The notes under the pieces are model-generated. The model saw only the letters and a program-made list of their open reading frames with translations, was not told the DNA's origin and made no database searches. From an uncultured Bacteroidales bacterium (GTDB lineage: Bacteria > Bacteroidota > Bacteroidia > Bacteroidales > UBA932): 64,000 bases of DNA. Shown piece by piece: positions 26,063 through 34,747 of the stretch. Position numbers and translations under genes: made by a program. The DNA lies in NCBI GenBank assembly GCA_934695325.1, contig CAKUVD010000005.1:115026-179025 (forward strand). The letters run 5' to 3'. Position 1 is the first letter of the stretch. Every line of letters starts with the position of its first letter.

Positions 26063-27616
26063 TCACTCAAGCGTGAATGACACGCTGTTCACATCCGAGT
26101 TGGCGCAATATAGATAGAACGGTGCTCCGTATGCTCCATTGCTGTAATAAGGGGCCGTGCGTTTCTCGAACTTGGCGTCTGCGGCAGCCTGGATGCTTCC
26201 GTCAGCACATTCTATCTTTATCCTGAGATATCCACTCTTCACGGCGTTCTCGAACGTCAGCGTCTTCTCCACCACGATTCCACCTCTAGGCATAGCGAAC
26301 GTACACGCCATAGAGTATCTGGTGTCCTTGGCCGTGATATTCTGGAGGTCTGCGATTTTCCAATCTTCTCCGTCAAGATATTTGATATACCAGAATACAG
26401 GCTGCTGACGTCCATACATAGGGAACTTGACAGCAAGTTTGGTTCCGGCGGCGAACTTTTTCACAGGTATCACGAACTCGAAGTTGTCGCCTGTCCAGAT
26501 GCCCTTGATTCCAGGAGAAGATATCGCTCCACTGTTCACAGTCTCCAGTTTCTGCTTTATGGTCTCGCTAGGGTCTGAGGCCTTGTTCCACTGGCAATAG
26601 GCCTGAGGCTGCGCAGTGCAGGACCAATATCCTTCCGAGACCCATCTTGGCTGCAGGTCAGCCGTAAAGTTCTTCACTCCGTCCACGACGCCAAGAGGGA
26701 ACACTACAGGGAACGTGACAGGTACCACGCCGTCAGACGAGCGGGTTACATTGACATTGACGACGGCGCCGGCCGCGATTTCCTTGCCGGCATCGGAATC
26801 TTGGTTCAAGAATGCCGTAGTGTTGGATTTACCGTTCACATCGGTGAATGTTATGTCGAAACCTCCTGCAGGGACGGTGAACGGAAGCACGACCACAGGA
26901 AGCACCGCTCCGGCCCCTTCCAGTTTGAGTCCTTCGTCCGGAAAGGCCAGCGTAATGTCGCTTCCGTTCCCTGAAGTCAATGTGAATTTGCCTTCCGATA
27001 TATCCATCGTCCCTTCACCGGCAAGAGGCCCTCCGAGCAGCGAGGCATCCGAAGGGCTGAATGTCAATGATTTCAGAACAGCAGGCACGCCTTCTTCGAT
27101 GATATCGGCAGGAACTGACAGATTGAGTACCGAGAATGGTGTGGTAGCGTTGAACTCGACCGCAGGGAGCACAGATATGACATTCTTGGCGGACACGACA
27201 GGAAGATAGCTGAGGCATCCATCCGAATACTTCTGCACAGCAGGAAGCGAGACCGACATTGATTTCACATCCACAGTTTCCTTGTATGGAGACACCGCAT
27301 AGAAACTGAACCCGTGGTCAGCCTTGTTCGCAAGGACATTGTCTTCCTCTGATGACGGGAGCAGCCTGCGGACGCCATCAGTTCCAGACAGACGATATGA
27401 AGTGACTGGCTTGCTTTGCATATTCACGTCCGGCTGACCGTCACGTGCGCACAGCGCCACGACTCCAAATTCAGTCCCATCAGGGATGTCCAATGCGGAC
27501 TTCAGGCTGAATTTCACTTCGATGTTCTCGTAATCAAGTGATTTGTTGTTGTCCGAGTTACCGTTGCAGGCGGATAGTACGGCAAGCATACCTAACAGCA
27601 GAAAATTCCTTTTCAT
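26063..27616 (-). CDS. Surface lipoprotein, fimbrillin-like, unknown function
   Basis: 517 residues from ATG 27616, chosen because it gives a clean lipoprotein signal (MKRNFLLLGMLAVLSAC, Cys 17); upstream codons to 27655 add only a non-signal extension. After the lipobox comes NGNSDNNKSLDYENIEVKFSL and then a beta-rich protein in the style of Mfa/Fim fimbrillin-like proteins (sandwich domains, FYAVSPYKETVDVKS, TPFSVLNLSVPADI). The last 190 residues form a separate beta domain with GYWSCTAQPQAYCQWN and a terminal SVSFTLE. I cannot name a precise family. It lies between galM and the sensor gene in the same direction, so it may be a PUL surface glycan-binding protein or a fimbria-like subunit drawn into the locus. 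Confidence 0.7.
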   Translation of the reverse strand: MKRNFLLLGMLAVLSACNGNSDNNKSLDYENIEVKFSLKSALDIPDGTEFGVVALCARDGQPDVNMQSKPVTSYRLSGTDGVRRLLPSSEEDNVLANKADHGFSFYAVSPYKETVDVKSMSVSLPAVQKYSDGCLSYLPVVSAKNVISVLPAVEFNATTPFSVLNLSVPADIIEEGVPAVLKSLTFSPSDASLLGGPLAGEGTMDISEGKFTLTSGNGSDITLAFPDEGLKLEGAGAVLPVVVLPFTVPAGGFDITFTDVNGKSNTTAFLNQDSDAGKEIAAGAVVNVNVTRSSDGVVPVTFPVVFPLGVVDGVKNFTADLQPRWVSEGYWSCTAQPQAYCQWNKASDPSETIKQKLETVNSGAISSPGIKGIWTGDNFEFVIPVKKFAAGTKLAVKFPMYGRQQPVFWYIKYLDGEDWKIADLQNITAKDTRYSMACTFAMPRGGIVVEKTLTFENAVKSGYLRIKIECADGSIQAAADAKFEKRTAPYYSNGAYGAPFYLYCANSDVNSVSFTLE

Positions 27617-27762
27617 ATTGTCGATTATTGTATTAGTGCATTTCGGGAGCCGCATCTGACGGCTGCCGATTTCTCAAGTGTTTTCCGCAAAGTAACTGAT
27701 TTATGTCCGCAGACGATGAAAAAATACATCCAAAATATGCAACAAAACACTTCACACGCACC

Positions 27763-29013
27763 TCACTTCGCATAAAACCTATACTCAGTCACGCTGTGAT
27801 AGCGCTCGCCGGGACGAAGAACCGTGGATGGAAAACGAGGCTGATTAGGGCTGTCAGGAAAATGTATCGTCTCCAGCAGCATCGCACCGAATTTTTCTAT
27901 CGGCCCGTATTTCCCCTGATGATGACCGTCGAATGTCCTTCCGGTGAATGTCAGCAGGGCCGGTTCGGTAGTCCAGGTCTCCACGCCTCTGCCGGACTTG
28001 CGGTCATAGAGATCCGCTGCCTTGCGGAGAGTGCCGTCCCAACCGCGTATCACCCAGCAGGCCGACATCCCGTGCATTATTCTGAGATGCTCATCCGGCA
28101 TATCTATTCGATAGTCCACTCTGTGAGGCTTACGGAAATCGAACGGGCCTCCGTCCACGGGGAGAAGCAAGTCCGGGCAGAAATGTGTATTGTTTCTGAC
28201 ACAGGTGTCGGCCTCCACTGTCAGGAGATGATCCATCACATAGCCACCTTCATTGCCTTTCAAGTTAAAGTATGTGTGGTTCGAGAGATTGACCACGGTC
28301 GGCTTGTCCGTAGAAGCCTCGTATTCTATACGGACAGTATTGTCATCGGTCAGCCAATAAGTTACATACGCATCCATATTTCCGGGATATCCTTGTTCGC
28401 CGTCCGGACTCAGCCTGTGGAAGCGCACGCCCAGCATCCCTTCACCGCTCACCGGCTCTGAGTCCCAGATGAAACGGTCGAAACCATCCGGGCCGCCGTG
28501 GCACTGCACCGGCTCACCTCCGAAACTCTCGTTAGGGGTCAATTCATACTTCACCCCGTCCAGCTCGAATGATGAATGGTCAATACGATTTCCATAGCGT
28601 CCAATCACCGGTCCGATGAAGCGATCCGTCTTCTCGAAGTTCTCTATGTCCCCGAACCCGGTGACGACATCTCCAAAGCGTCCTTCCCTGTCAGGGACAT
28701 TGATGCTTACGATGCGGGCACCATAGTCCAGCACCTGCATTGACGCACCTTTCCGATTCCTTATAGTATATGATATGGTCGGCTGCCCTGTGGAGAGATT
28801 TCCGAACGGCTGCTGCGCCACGCCTGACTTAGTATGCCGCTTTCCGCCACGGACGGCATACTGCCTCCATTGTGGCGCAGGAGAAGCAGATTTCCCCTCG
28901 GCTACGGAGAATGATGTGTTTTCATAAGAGTCGGCGGCAGTCATCCTGCCGGAAAAGGCGGCACAGGCAGCCACGGCTACAAGCACGGCCTGCATTTTCA
29001 GATTGTTTCCCAT
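27763..29013 (-). CDS. galM: Aldose 1-epimerase, exported
   Basis: 416 residues from ATG 29013, chosen because it begins a signal peptide (MQAVLVAVAACAAFSG); the reading frame extends upstream without a start of that kind. The mutarotase core is clear: YGARIVSINVPDREGR, IGPVIGRYGNRI, QCHGGPDGFDRFIWD and VNLSNHTYFNLKG. It interconverts alpha and beta anomers of aldoses. A 50-residue linker (about 25-75) separates the signal from the enzyme and is absent from cytoplasmic GalM. The signal peptide suggests periplasmic action on sugars freed by the PUL enzymes. It is the first gene of the leftward block, 146 bases ahead of the surface lipoprotein. Anomer specificity cannot be told. Confidence 0.9.
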   Translation of the reverse strand: MGNNLKMQAVLVAVAACAAFSGRMTAADSYENTSFSVAEGKSASPAPQWRQYAVRGGKRHTKSGVAQQPFGNLSTGQPTISYTIRNRKGASMQVLDYGARIVSINVPDREGRFGDVVTGFGDIENFEKTDRFIGPVIGRYGNRIDHSSFELDGVKYELTPNESFGGEPVQCHGGPDGFDRFIWDSEPVSGEGMLGVRFHRLSPDGEQGYPGNMDAYVTYWLTDDNTVRIEYEASTDKPTVVNLSNHTYFNLKGNEGGYVMDHLLTVEADTCVRNNTHFCPDLLLPVDGGPFDFRKPHRVDYRIDMPDEHLRIMHGMSACWVIRGWDGTLRKAADLYDRKSGRGVETWTTEPALLTFTGRTFDGHHQGKYGPIEKFGAMLLETIHFPDSPNQPRFPSTVLRPGERYHSVTEYRFYAK

Positions 29014-29089
29014 ACTGTGGTTATTTTCGCATTGCAAATATCGCATTCCTGTGGTTATATCCATACAACAAAACGTTCAAATTGCAATA

Positions 29090-29097
29090 TATTTTTG
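29090..29097 (+). promoter_or_regulatory. Candidate -7 box for the hut genes
   Basis: TATTTTTG fits TAnnTTTG, in the AT-rich gap between the divergent galM and ftcD genes. No TTG is visible 19-21 bases upstream, so this is weak. It would give a leader of about 140 bases before ftcD. Confidence 0.35.
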
Positions 29098-29243
29098 CAG
29101 AATCAGGCAGCGCAGTAATAAAATGCGAGGTTTTTTGTGTAATTTTATACGCAATTGGAAGTGCGGACAAGCCTGGCTAAGCATATCCGGAAGCTTCCGA
29201 CCACATAAGACGACATAAAATCAAAACATTGACACATCATAGT

Positions 29244-30974
29244 ATGAAAAGGATCATCGAATGCGTCCCGAACTACAGCGAAGGACGGAACAAGGAAGTC
29301 ATCGACCAGATAGTCAAGGCAATAGCCGACACAGGAATCACTACCGACAATGGAGAGGAGGCTGTCAAGGTGCTGGACGTGGATCCAGGAGAGGCGACCA
29401 ACAGGACGGTCGTCACCTTCGTCGGTTCACCTGAGGCTGTACTGGAGGCGGCGTTCCAGGGAGAGCGCAAGGCTGCCGAGTTGATAGATATGAGACATCA
29501 CCACGGGGCGCATCCGCGTTCCGGAGCCACAGATGTCCTGCCGCTCATCCCTGTCTCCGGCATCACTCTGGAAGAATGCGCCGAACTGGCGAGAGGCCTG
29601 GCAAAGCGCATATACGATGAACTCGGAATCCCTTGCTACTGCTATGAGGCTTCCGCATACAAGCCGGAAAGAAAGAACCTCGCAGTATGCCGCGCAGGAG
29701 AATACGAAGCGCTTCCGGAAAAAATCATTGACCCGGAGAGGAAGCCGGATTTCGGCCCTGCGGAGTATAATGAGACTGTGGCGAAGGCCGGTGCCTCGAA
29801 TGTCGGTGCACGTGATTTCCTCATCGCAGTGAACTTCAACCTCAACACTACCTCCACGCGCCGTGCAATGGCCGTGGCATTCGATGTGCGCGAGAAAGGA
29901 CGGCCGGCAAGAGAGGGCGGCAGCCTGACAGGAAAGATTCTGAAAGACGAGAACGGAAAGACGATATGGATTCCCGGAACTCTCAAGGGGTGCAAGGCAA
30001 TAGGCTGGTTCATAGAGGAATACGGTGTCGCACAGGTATCTATGAACATCACGGATATGAACACGACTCCGCTGCACATCGCATTCGAGGAAGTGTGCAG
30101 GGCAGCGGCAGCCCGAGGACTCCGTGTCACAGGGACGGAGATTGTCGGCCTGGTGCCTAAGAGGGTGCTCATCGAAGCAGGACGATACTACCTAGCCAGG
30201 CAGGAGCGTTCGCTCGGCATAAGCGAGGACGAGATTATAAAGATTGCCGTGAAATCCCTGGGCCTCAACGACCTGAGGCCGTTCAACCCTCGTGAGAAAG
30301 TCATCGAGTTCCTTATGGAAGACGAAACGGAGGAGGCAAGACGGGAGCGGCTTATCAGAATGACGCTCAAGGGGTTCGCAAGGGAGACGGCATCAGAGTC
30401 GCCTGCGCCTGGAGGCGGTTCGGTTTCAGCATATATGGGAGCTCTCGCCGCGGCTCTCGGGACAATGGTCGCAAACCTTTCCGCCCACAAGCGCGGCTGG
30501 GATGACCGCTGGAAGGAGTTCTCCGACTGGGCCGAGAAAGGGCAGGACGTGATGGAGCGCCTGCTGAGGCTGGTGGACGAGGACACCGCCGCATTCGCCA
30601 GGATAATGGACGTGTTCTCGATGCCGAAAGGCACCGACGAGGAAAAGGCTGCCCGCGCAGAGGCGATGGAAACGGCCACGTTGTACGCAACCCAGGTTCC
30701 GCTCAGGACAATGCAGACCGCTCTTGAAGCTCTTCCTATAGCTCTCGAGATGGCACGCACAGGCAACCCTGCCTCCGCATCCGACGCAGGAGTGGGAGCC
30801 ATAGCGGCACTCGCTGCAGTAAGAGGCGCCCATCTCAATGTCCGAATCAATGCAGCCGGCCTTCAGGATCGCGACCTGGCCGGAAAGATTGTAGCCGAGG
30901 CTGGTGCCATAGCAGGAAAGGCGGCAGAACTTGAATCCGAGGTCCTCTCCGAAGTGGACAAGCATATCGGATAG
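29244..30974 (+). CDS. ftcD: Glutamate formimidoyltransferase / formimino-THF cyclodeaminase, fused
   Basis: 576 residues from ATG 29244; the reading frame opens earlier only with a TTG. Residues 1 to about 330 are the formimidoyltransferase (IIECVPNYSEGRN at the start, MRHHHGAHPRSGATDVLP with the catalytic His region). Residues about 375-576 are the cyclodeaminase (SPAPGGGSVSAYMGALAAALG, a typical opening of the helical domain). The protein moves the formimino group of N-formimino-glutamate to tetrahydrofolate, then deaminates it to methenyl-THF. Many bacteria keep these as two proteins; here they are joined as in animals. It heads the hut block, 119 bases before hutU. Cytoplasmic, no signal peptide. 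Confidence 0.96.
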   Translation: MKRIIECVPNYSEGRNKEVIDQIVKAIADTGITTDNGEEAVKVLDVDPGEATNRTVVTFVGSPEAVLEAAFQGERKAAELIDMRHHHGAHPRSGATDVLPLIPVSGITLEECAELARGLAKRIYDELGIPCYCYEASAYKPERKNLAVCRAGEYEALPEKIIDPERKPDFGPAEYNETVAKAGASNVGARDFLIAVNFNLNTTSTRRAMAVAFDVREKGRPAREGGSLTGKILKDENGKTIWIPGTLKGCKAIGWFIEEYGVAQVSMNITDMNTTPLHIAFEEVCRAAAARGLRVTGTEIVGLVPKRVLIEAGRYYLARQERSLGISEDEIIKIAVKSLGLNDLRPFNPREKVIEFLMEDETEEARRERLIRMTLKGFARETASESPAPGGGSVSAYMGALAAALGTMVANLSAHKRGWDDRWKEFSDWAEKGQDVMERLLRLVDEDTAAFARIMDVFSMPKGTDEEKAARAEAMETATLYATQVPLRTMQTALEALPIALEMARTGNPASASDAGVGAIAALAAVRGAHLNVRINAAGLQDRDLAGKIVAEAGAIAGKAAELESEVLSEVDKHIG

Positions 30975-31093
30975 CCTGAAATGGCCATTCCATCACATAT
31001 CAGCAAGTCACAAATTCAAAATGTAAGTACCGCTGAACTTTGAGAGTTGAAACTCATTGACAATCAATCATAGCAACAGGAAACAATAACAAT

Positions 31094-33130
31094 ATGACAG
31101 ACTTTCAGAAACAGATACTCGAAGGCATCCCTGCCGAGCTGCCAGAGAAAAGACCTTATGACAAGGCCATCAACCACGCCCCGAAGCGCAAGGACATTCT
31201 TACGGAAGAGGAAAAGATTCTCGCGATAAGAAACGCGCTCAGGTATTTCCCTGCCAAGTTCCACAGCATTCTTGCGGAGGAGTTCGCACAGGAGCTGCAC
31301 GACTATGGCCGCATCTATATGTACAGGCTTCGTCCTGACTATGAAATGTATGCACGTCCGATAGATGAGTATCCGGCAAAGAGCCGCCAGGCAGCGGCTA
31401 TCATGGCCATGATACAGAACAATCTGGACCCGCGTGTCGCCCAGCATCCGCACGAACTGATAATCTATGGCGGAAACGGAGCCATCTTCCAGAACTGGGC
31501 ACAGTACCGCCTTACAATGAAGTATCTGGCCGAGATGACTGACGAGCAGACACTTGCAATGTACTCAGGCCATCCGATGGGATTGTTCCCGAGCCACAAG
31601 GACGCCCCGCGCGTAGTAGTGACTAACGGAATGGTCATCCCGAACTACTCCAAGCAGGACGACTGGGAAAGGTTCAACGCCATCGGAGTCTCGCAGTACG
31701 GACAGATGACCGCCGGCTCATATATGTACATAGGCCCTCAGGGAATCGTCCACGGCACTACCATCACGGTAATGAACGCCGCCCGCAAACAGCTGAAAGC
31801 CAAAGGCATCGAGGGAAGCCGTGAGAATATGAAAGGACTGCTCTTCGTCACGGCCGGACTCGGGGGAATGTCCGGAGCGCAGCCGAAAGCAGGAAACATC
31901 GCCGGAGTCGTCAGTGTGACGGCCGAAATCAACCCACTTGCGGCACGTAAGCGCCATGACCAGGGATGGGTGGACGAACTTCATGACAATCTGGACGAGC
32001 TTATGACACGCATCCGCAAGGCCATGACCGGCAAGGAAGTGGTATCGCTGGCGTATGTAGGCAATGTAGTGGACCTGTGGGAAAGGCTCGCTGACGAAGG
32101 CATTGACGTAAATCTCGGCTCCGACCAGACTTCCCTGCACAATCCGTGGGCGGGCGGATACTACCCGGTAGGATACACATTGGAGGAGTCCAAGAAGATG
32201 ATGGCGGAAGAGCCTGAGCGCTTCAAGGAGTGTGTGCGAGAGTCTCTGCGACGACAGGTGGCCGCAATCAACAGGCTGACATCCAGAGGAATGTATTTCT
32301 TCGACTATGGCAATGCGTTCCTGCTGGAGTCTTCCCGCGCCGGAGCGGACATAATGGGCCCGGACGGCAAGTTCCGCTACCCTTCATACGTGCAGGACAT
32401 TATGGGGCCGCTATATTTCGACTACGGATTCGGCCCGTTCAGATGGGTCTGTATGTCTGAGGATCCCGAAGACCTCGCCAAATCAGACGCCATTGCCGTC
32501 AAAGTGCTGGAAGAAGAGGTTCAGACCGCCCCGGAGGAAATCCAAGGACAGCTTCTGGACAATATACATTGGATAGAGGAGGCAGGCAGGAACCATCTTG
32601 TGGTCGGCTCGCAGGCCCGTATTCTCTATGCCGACTGCGAGGGACGCACCAAGATAGCGCTTGCATTCAACGAAGCCATCCGCAAAGGAGAGATCACCGC
32701 GCCTATCGTGCTCGGACGTGACCATCACGACGTGTCAGGGACGGACTCCCCGTTCCGCGAGACATCCAACATCTATGACGGCTCGCAGTTCACCGCCGAC
32801 ATGGCCATCCAGAACGTCATCGGCGACTCATTCCGTGGCGCGACATGGGTGTCCATCCACAACGGGGGAGGAGTAGGCTGGGGCGAGGTCATCAACGGAG
32901 GCTTCGGAATGGTCATCGACGGCACAGCGGATTCCGACCGGCACATCACCGATATGCTGTTCTGGGACGTGAACAACGGCATCGCGCGCCGAAGCTGGGC
33001 TCGCAACGAAGGCGCACTCCACGCGATAACCCGCGAAATGGGGCGCACGCCGTCGCTGAAAGTCACCGTTCCTGTCAATGCAGATGAGACTCTGGTACGC
33101 CAGGCCCTGGATTCCGTCCGAAGCAAATAA
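31094..33130 (+). CDS. hutU: Urocanate hydratase
   Basis: 678 residues, the long form usual in Bacteroidota. Family landmarks: YGGNGAIFQNWAQYR, MYSGHPMGLFPS, the NAD-binding stretch LLFVTAGLGGMSGAQPKAGN near 250, and GRDHHDVSGTDSPFRETSN toward the C-terminus. It adds water to urocanate to make imidazolonepropionate, using bound NAD as electrophile. Cytoplasmic. It lies 119 bases after ftcD and 21 bases before hutH, consistent with one transcript. The gap upstream shows no clear promoter box. Confidence 0.97.
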   Translation: MTDFQKQILEGIPAELPEKRPYDKAINHAPKRKDILTEEEKILAIRNALRYFPAKFHSILAEEFAQELHDYGRIYMYRLRPDYEMYARPIDEYPAKSRQAAAIMAMIQNNLDPRVAQHPHELIIYGGNGAIFQNWAQYRLTMKYLAEMTDEQTLAMYSGHPMGLFPSHKDAPRVVVTNGMVIPNYSKQDDWERFNAIGVSQYGQMTAGSYMYIGPQGIVHGTTITVMNAARKQLKAKGIEGSRENMKGLLFVTAGLGGMSGAQPKAGNIAGVVSVTAEINPLAARKRHDQGWVDELHDNLDELMTRIRKAMTGKEVVSLAYVGNVVDLWERLADEGIDVNLGSDQTSLHNPWAGGYYPVGYTLEESKKMMAEEPERFKECVRESLRRQVAAINRLTSRGMYFFDYGNAFLLESSRAGADIMGPDGKFRYPSYVQDIMGPLYFDYGFGPFRWVCMSEDPEDLAKSDAIAVKVLEEEVQTAPEEIQGQLLDNIHWIEEAGRNHLVVGSQARILYADCEGRTKIALAFNEAIRKGEITAPIVLGRDHHDVSGTDSPFRETSNIYDGSQFTADMAIQNVIGDSFRGATWVSIHNGGGVGWGEVINGGFGMVIDGTADSDRHITDMLFWDVNNGIARRSWARNEGALHAITREMGRTPSLKVTVPVNADETLVRQALDSVRSK

Positions 33131-33151
33131 ATTAAGCAACCTTTAAAAGAA

Positions 33152-34669
33152 ATGACACATAAGATATCCAACGAGACACTTACCCTCGCAAGGGTAAAGG
33201 AAATAATCGAAAATCACGAGACGCTCGAACTTTCTGAGGCCTCGGCCAAGGCGGTGCAGAAATGCCGAGACTACCTGGACAGCAAGATGGAGGACATCGG
33301 CAGGCCCGTATATGGCGTGACCACGGGATTCGGCTCTCTCTGCAACATAACGATACCGGAAGCGGATCTCTCGCAGCTCCAGCATAACCTGGTGATGTCA
33401 CACGCCTGCGGGACAGGAGACCCCGTACGCCCGGAAATCGTCAAGCTGATGCTGCTGATGAAGATACAGTCGCTCTCATACGGGCACTCCGGAGTGCAGA
33501 TGGTCACCATTCAGAGGCTCATAGATATGTTCAACAACGACATCCTGCCTGTCGTCTATCAGCAGGGCTCTCTCGGTGCATCCGGAGACCTCGCTCCACT
33601 CGCTCACATGTGCCTGCCTTTGATAGGTCTCGGCGAGGTGCGGTACAAGGGACAGGTGCGCCAGTCGGCTGACGTATGGCAGGAACTTGGATGGGAGACG
33701 ATACGGCTCCAGTCGAAGGAAGGCCTCGCCCTCCTCAACGGGACACAGTTTATGAGTGCACACGCCGTATGGGCATTGATAAAAAGCCAGAGGCTCTCAC
33801 GCTGGGCGGACTGCATCGGTGCGATGTCTCTGGAGGCCTATGACGGCCGCATCGAGCCATTCTACGAGCTCACCCACCTTCTGCGCCGTCACAAGGGACA
33901 GCTGGAGACAGCTGACAATTTCCTAAGACTGCTTGACGGAAGCGAACTTATACGCAGGCCGAAACAGCACGTCCAGGATCCGTACTCATTCCGCTGCATT
34001 CCACAAGTGCACGGAGCCGTGAAGGACAACATCCGCTACGTGGAGTCAGTCATCAGCAATGAAATCAACAGCGCCACGGACAACCCTAACGTCTTCCCTG
34101 ACGAGGATATGATAATCTCGGCCGGGAACTTCCACGGAGAGCCTATCGCCATTCCGATGGACACTCTGGCGATAGCGATGTCAGAGCTCTCAAACATCTC
34201 TGAAAGAAGGATTTACAAGCTCATAAGCGGTCAGCGAGGCCTTCCGATGTTCCTCGTCGCCAAGCCTGGCCTCAACAGCGGCTTTATGATTCCGCAGTAC
34301 ACGGCGGCATCTATCGTCAGTCAGAACAAGATGCTCTGCTGGCCGGCATCCTGCGACTCGATTCCGTCTTCGCAGGGCCAAGAGGATCACGTCAGTATGG
34401 GTTCCAACTCAGCAACGAAGCTCGTCCGCGTCGTGGACAATGTAGAGACGGTTCTCGCGATCGAGCTGTTCAATGCAGCCCAGGCCCTGGAGTTCCGACG
34501 TCCCGGCAAGTCCTCGCCGCTTATCGAAAAGTTGCTGGCAGATTACAGAAAGGAGGTTCCGTTCCTGGATGTGGACACCTATATGCATCCGCTCATAATG
34601 AAGAGCATTGACTTCCTCCGTGACGAGAAAGTGCTTGCCACTTTCTTGGGCCCCACAGGCATAGCCTGA
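33152..34669 (+). CDS. hutH: Histidine ammonia-lyase
   Basis: 505 residues. The MIO cofactor triad Ala-Ser-Gly is at residues 143-145 within GSLGASGDLAPLAH, and the supporting motifs VYGVTTGFGSLCN near 50 and FHGEPIAIPMDTLA near 330 are intact. It removes ammonia from histidine to make urocanate, the first step of the pathway. Length and motifs are normal, with no sign of aromatic-amino-acid lyase features. It follows hutU by 21 bases and is followed by a 78-base gap with two short hairpins before hutI. Confidence 0.97.
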   Translation: MTHKISNETLTLARVKEIIENHETLELSEASAKAVQKCRDYLDSKMEDIGRPVYGVTTGFGSLCNITIPEADLSQLQHNLVMSHACGTGDPVRPEIVKLMLLMKIQSLSYGHSGVQMVTIQRLIDMFNNDILPVVYQQGSLGASGDLAPLAHMCLPLIGLGEVRYKGQVRQSADVWQELGWETIRLQSKEGLALLNGTQFMSAHAVWALIKSQRLSRWADCIGAMSLEAYDGRIEPFYELTHLLRRHKGQLETADNFLRLLDGSELIRRPKQHVQDPYSFRCIPQVHGAVKDNIRYVESVISNEINSATDNPNVFPDEDMIISAGNFHGEPIAIPMDTLAIAMSELSNISERRIYKLISGQRGLPMFLVAKPGLNSGFMIPQYTAASIVSQNKMLCWPASCDSIPSSQGQEDHVSMGSNSATKLVRVVDNVETVLAIELFNAAQALEFRRPGKSSPLIEKLLADYRKEVPFLDVDTYMHPLIMKSIDFLRDEKVLATFLGPTGIA

Positions 34670-34680
34670 GGGAGAATAAT

Positions 34681-34712
34681 CCCCTCCCAGGGGACGCGGA
34701 CGACAGATCCGC
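34681..34712 (+). promoter_or_regulatory. Two small tandem hairpins between hutH and hutI
   Basis: CCCCT (34681-34685) pairs with AGGGG (34689-34693), and GCGGA (34696-34700) with TCCGC (34708-34712). No U-run follows, so this is not a standard terminator. It could be a stability or attenuation element or simply chance. Confidence 0.35.
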
Positions 34713-34747
34713 AGTGGTGTTAATACGAGAAACTTAAATCGCCAGAA

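Noticed and set aside
26038..26070. Start of the hybrid sensor at 26070
   Set aside because: The codon there is TTG and overlaps the stop region of the upstream gene; the ATG at 26037 gives a cleaner signal peptide.
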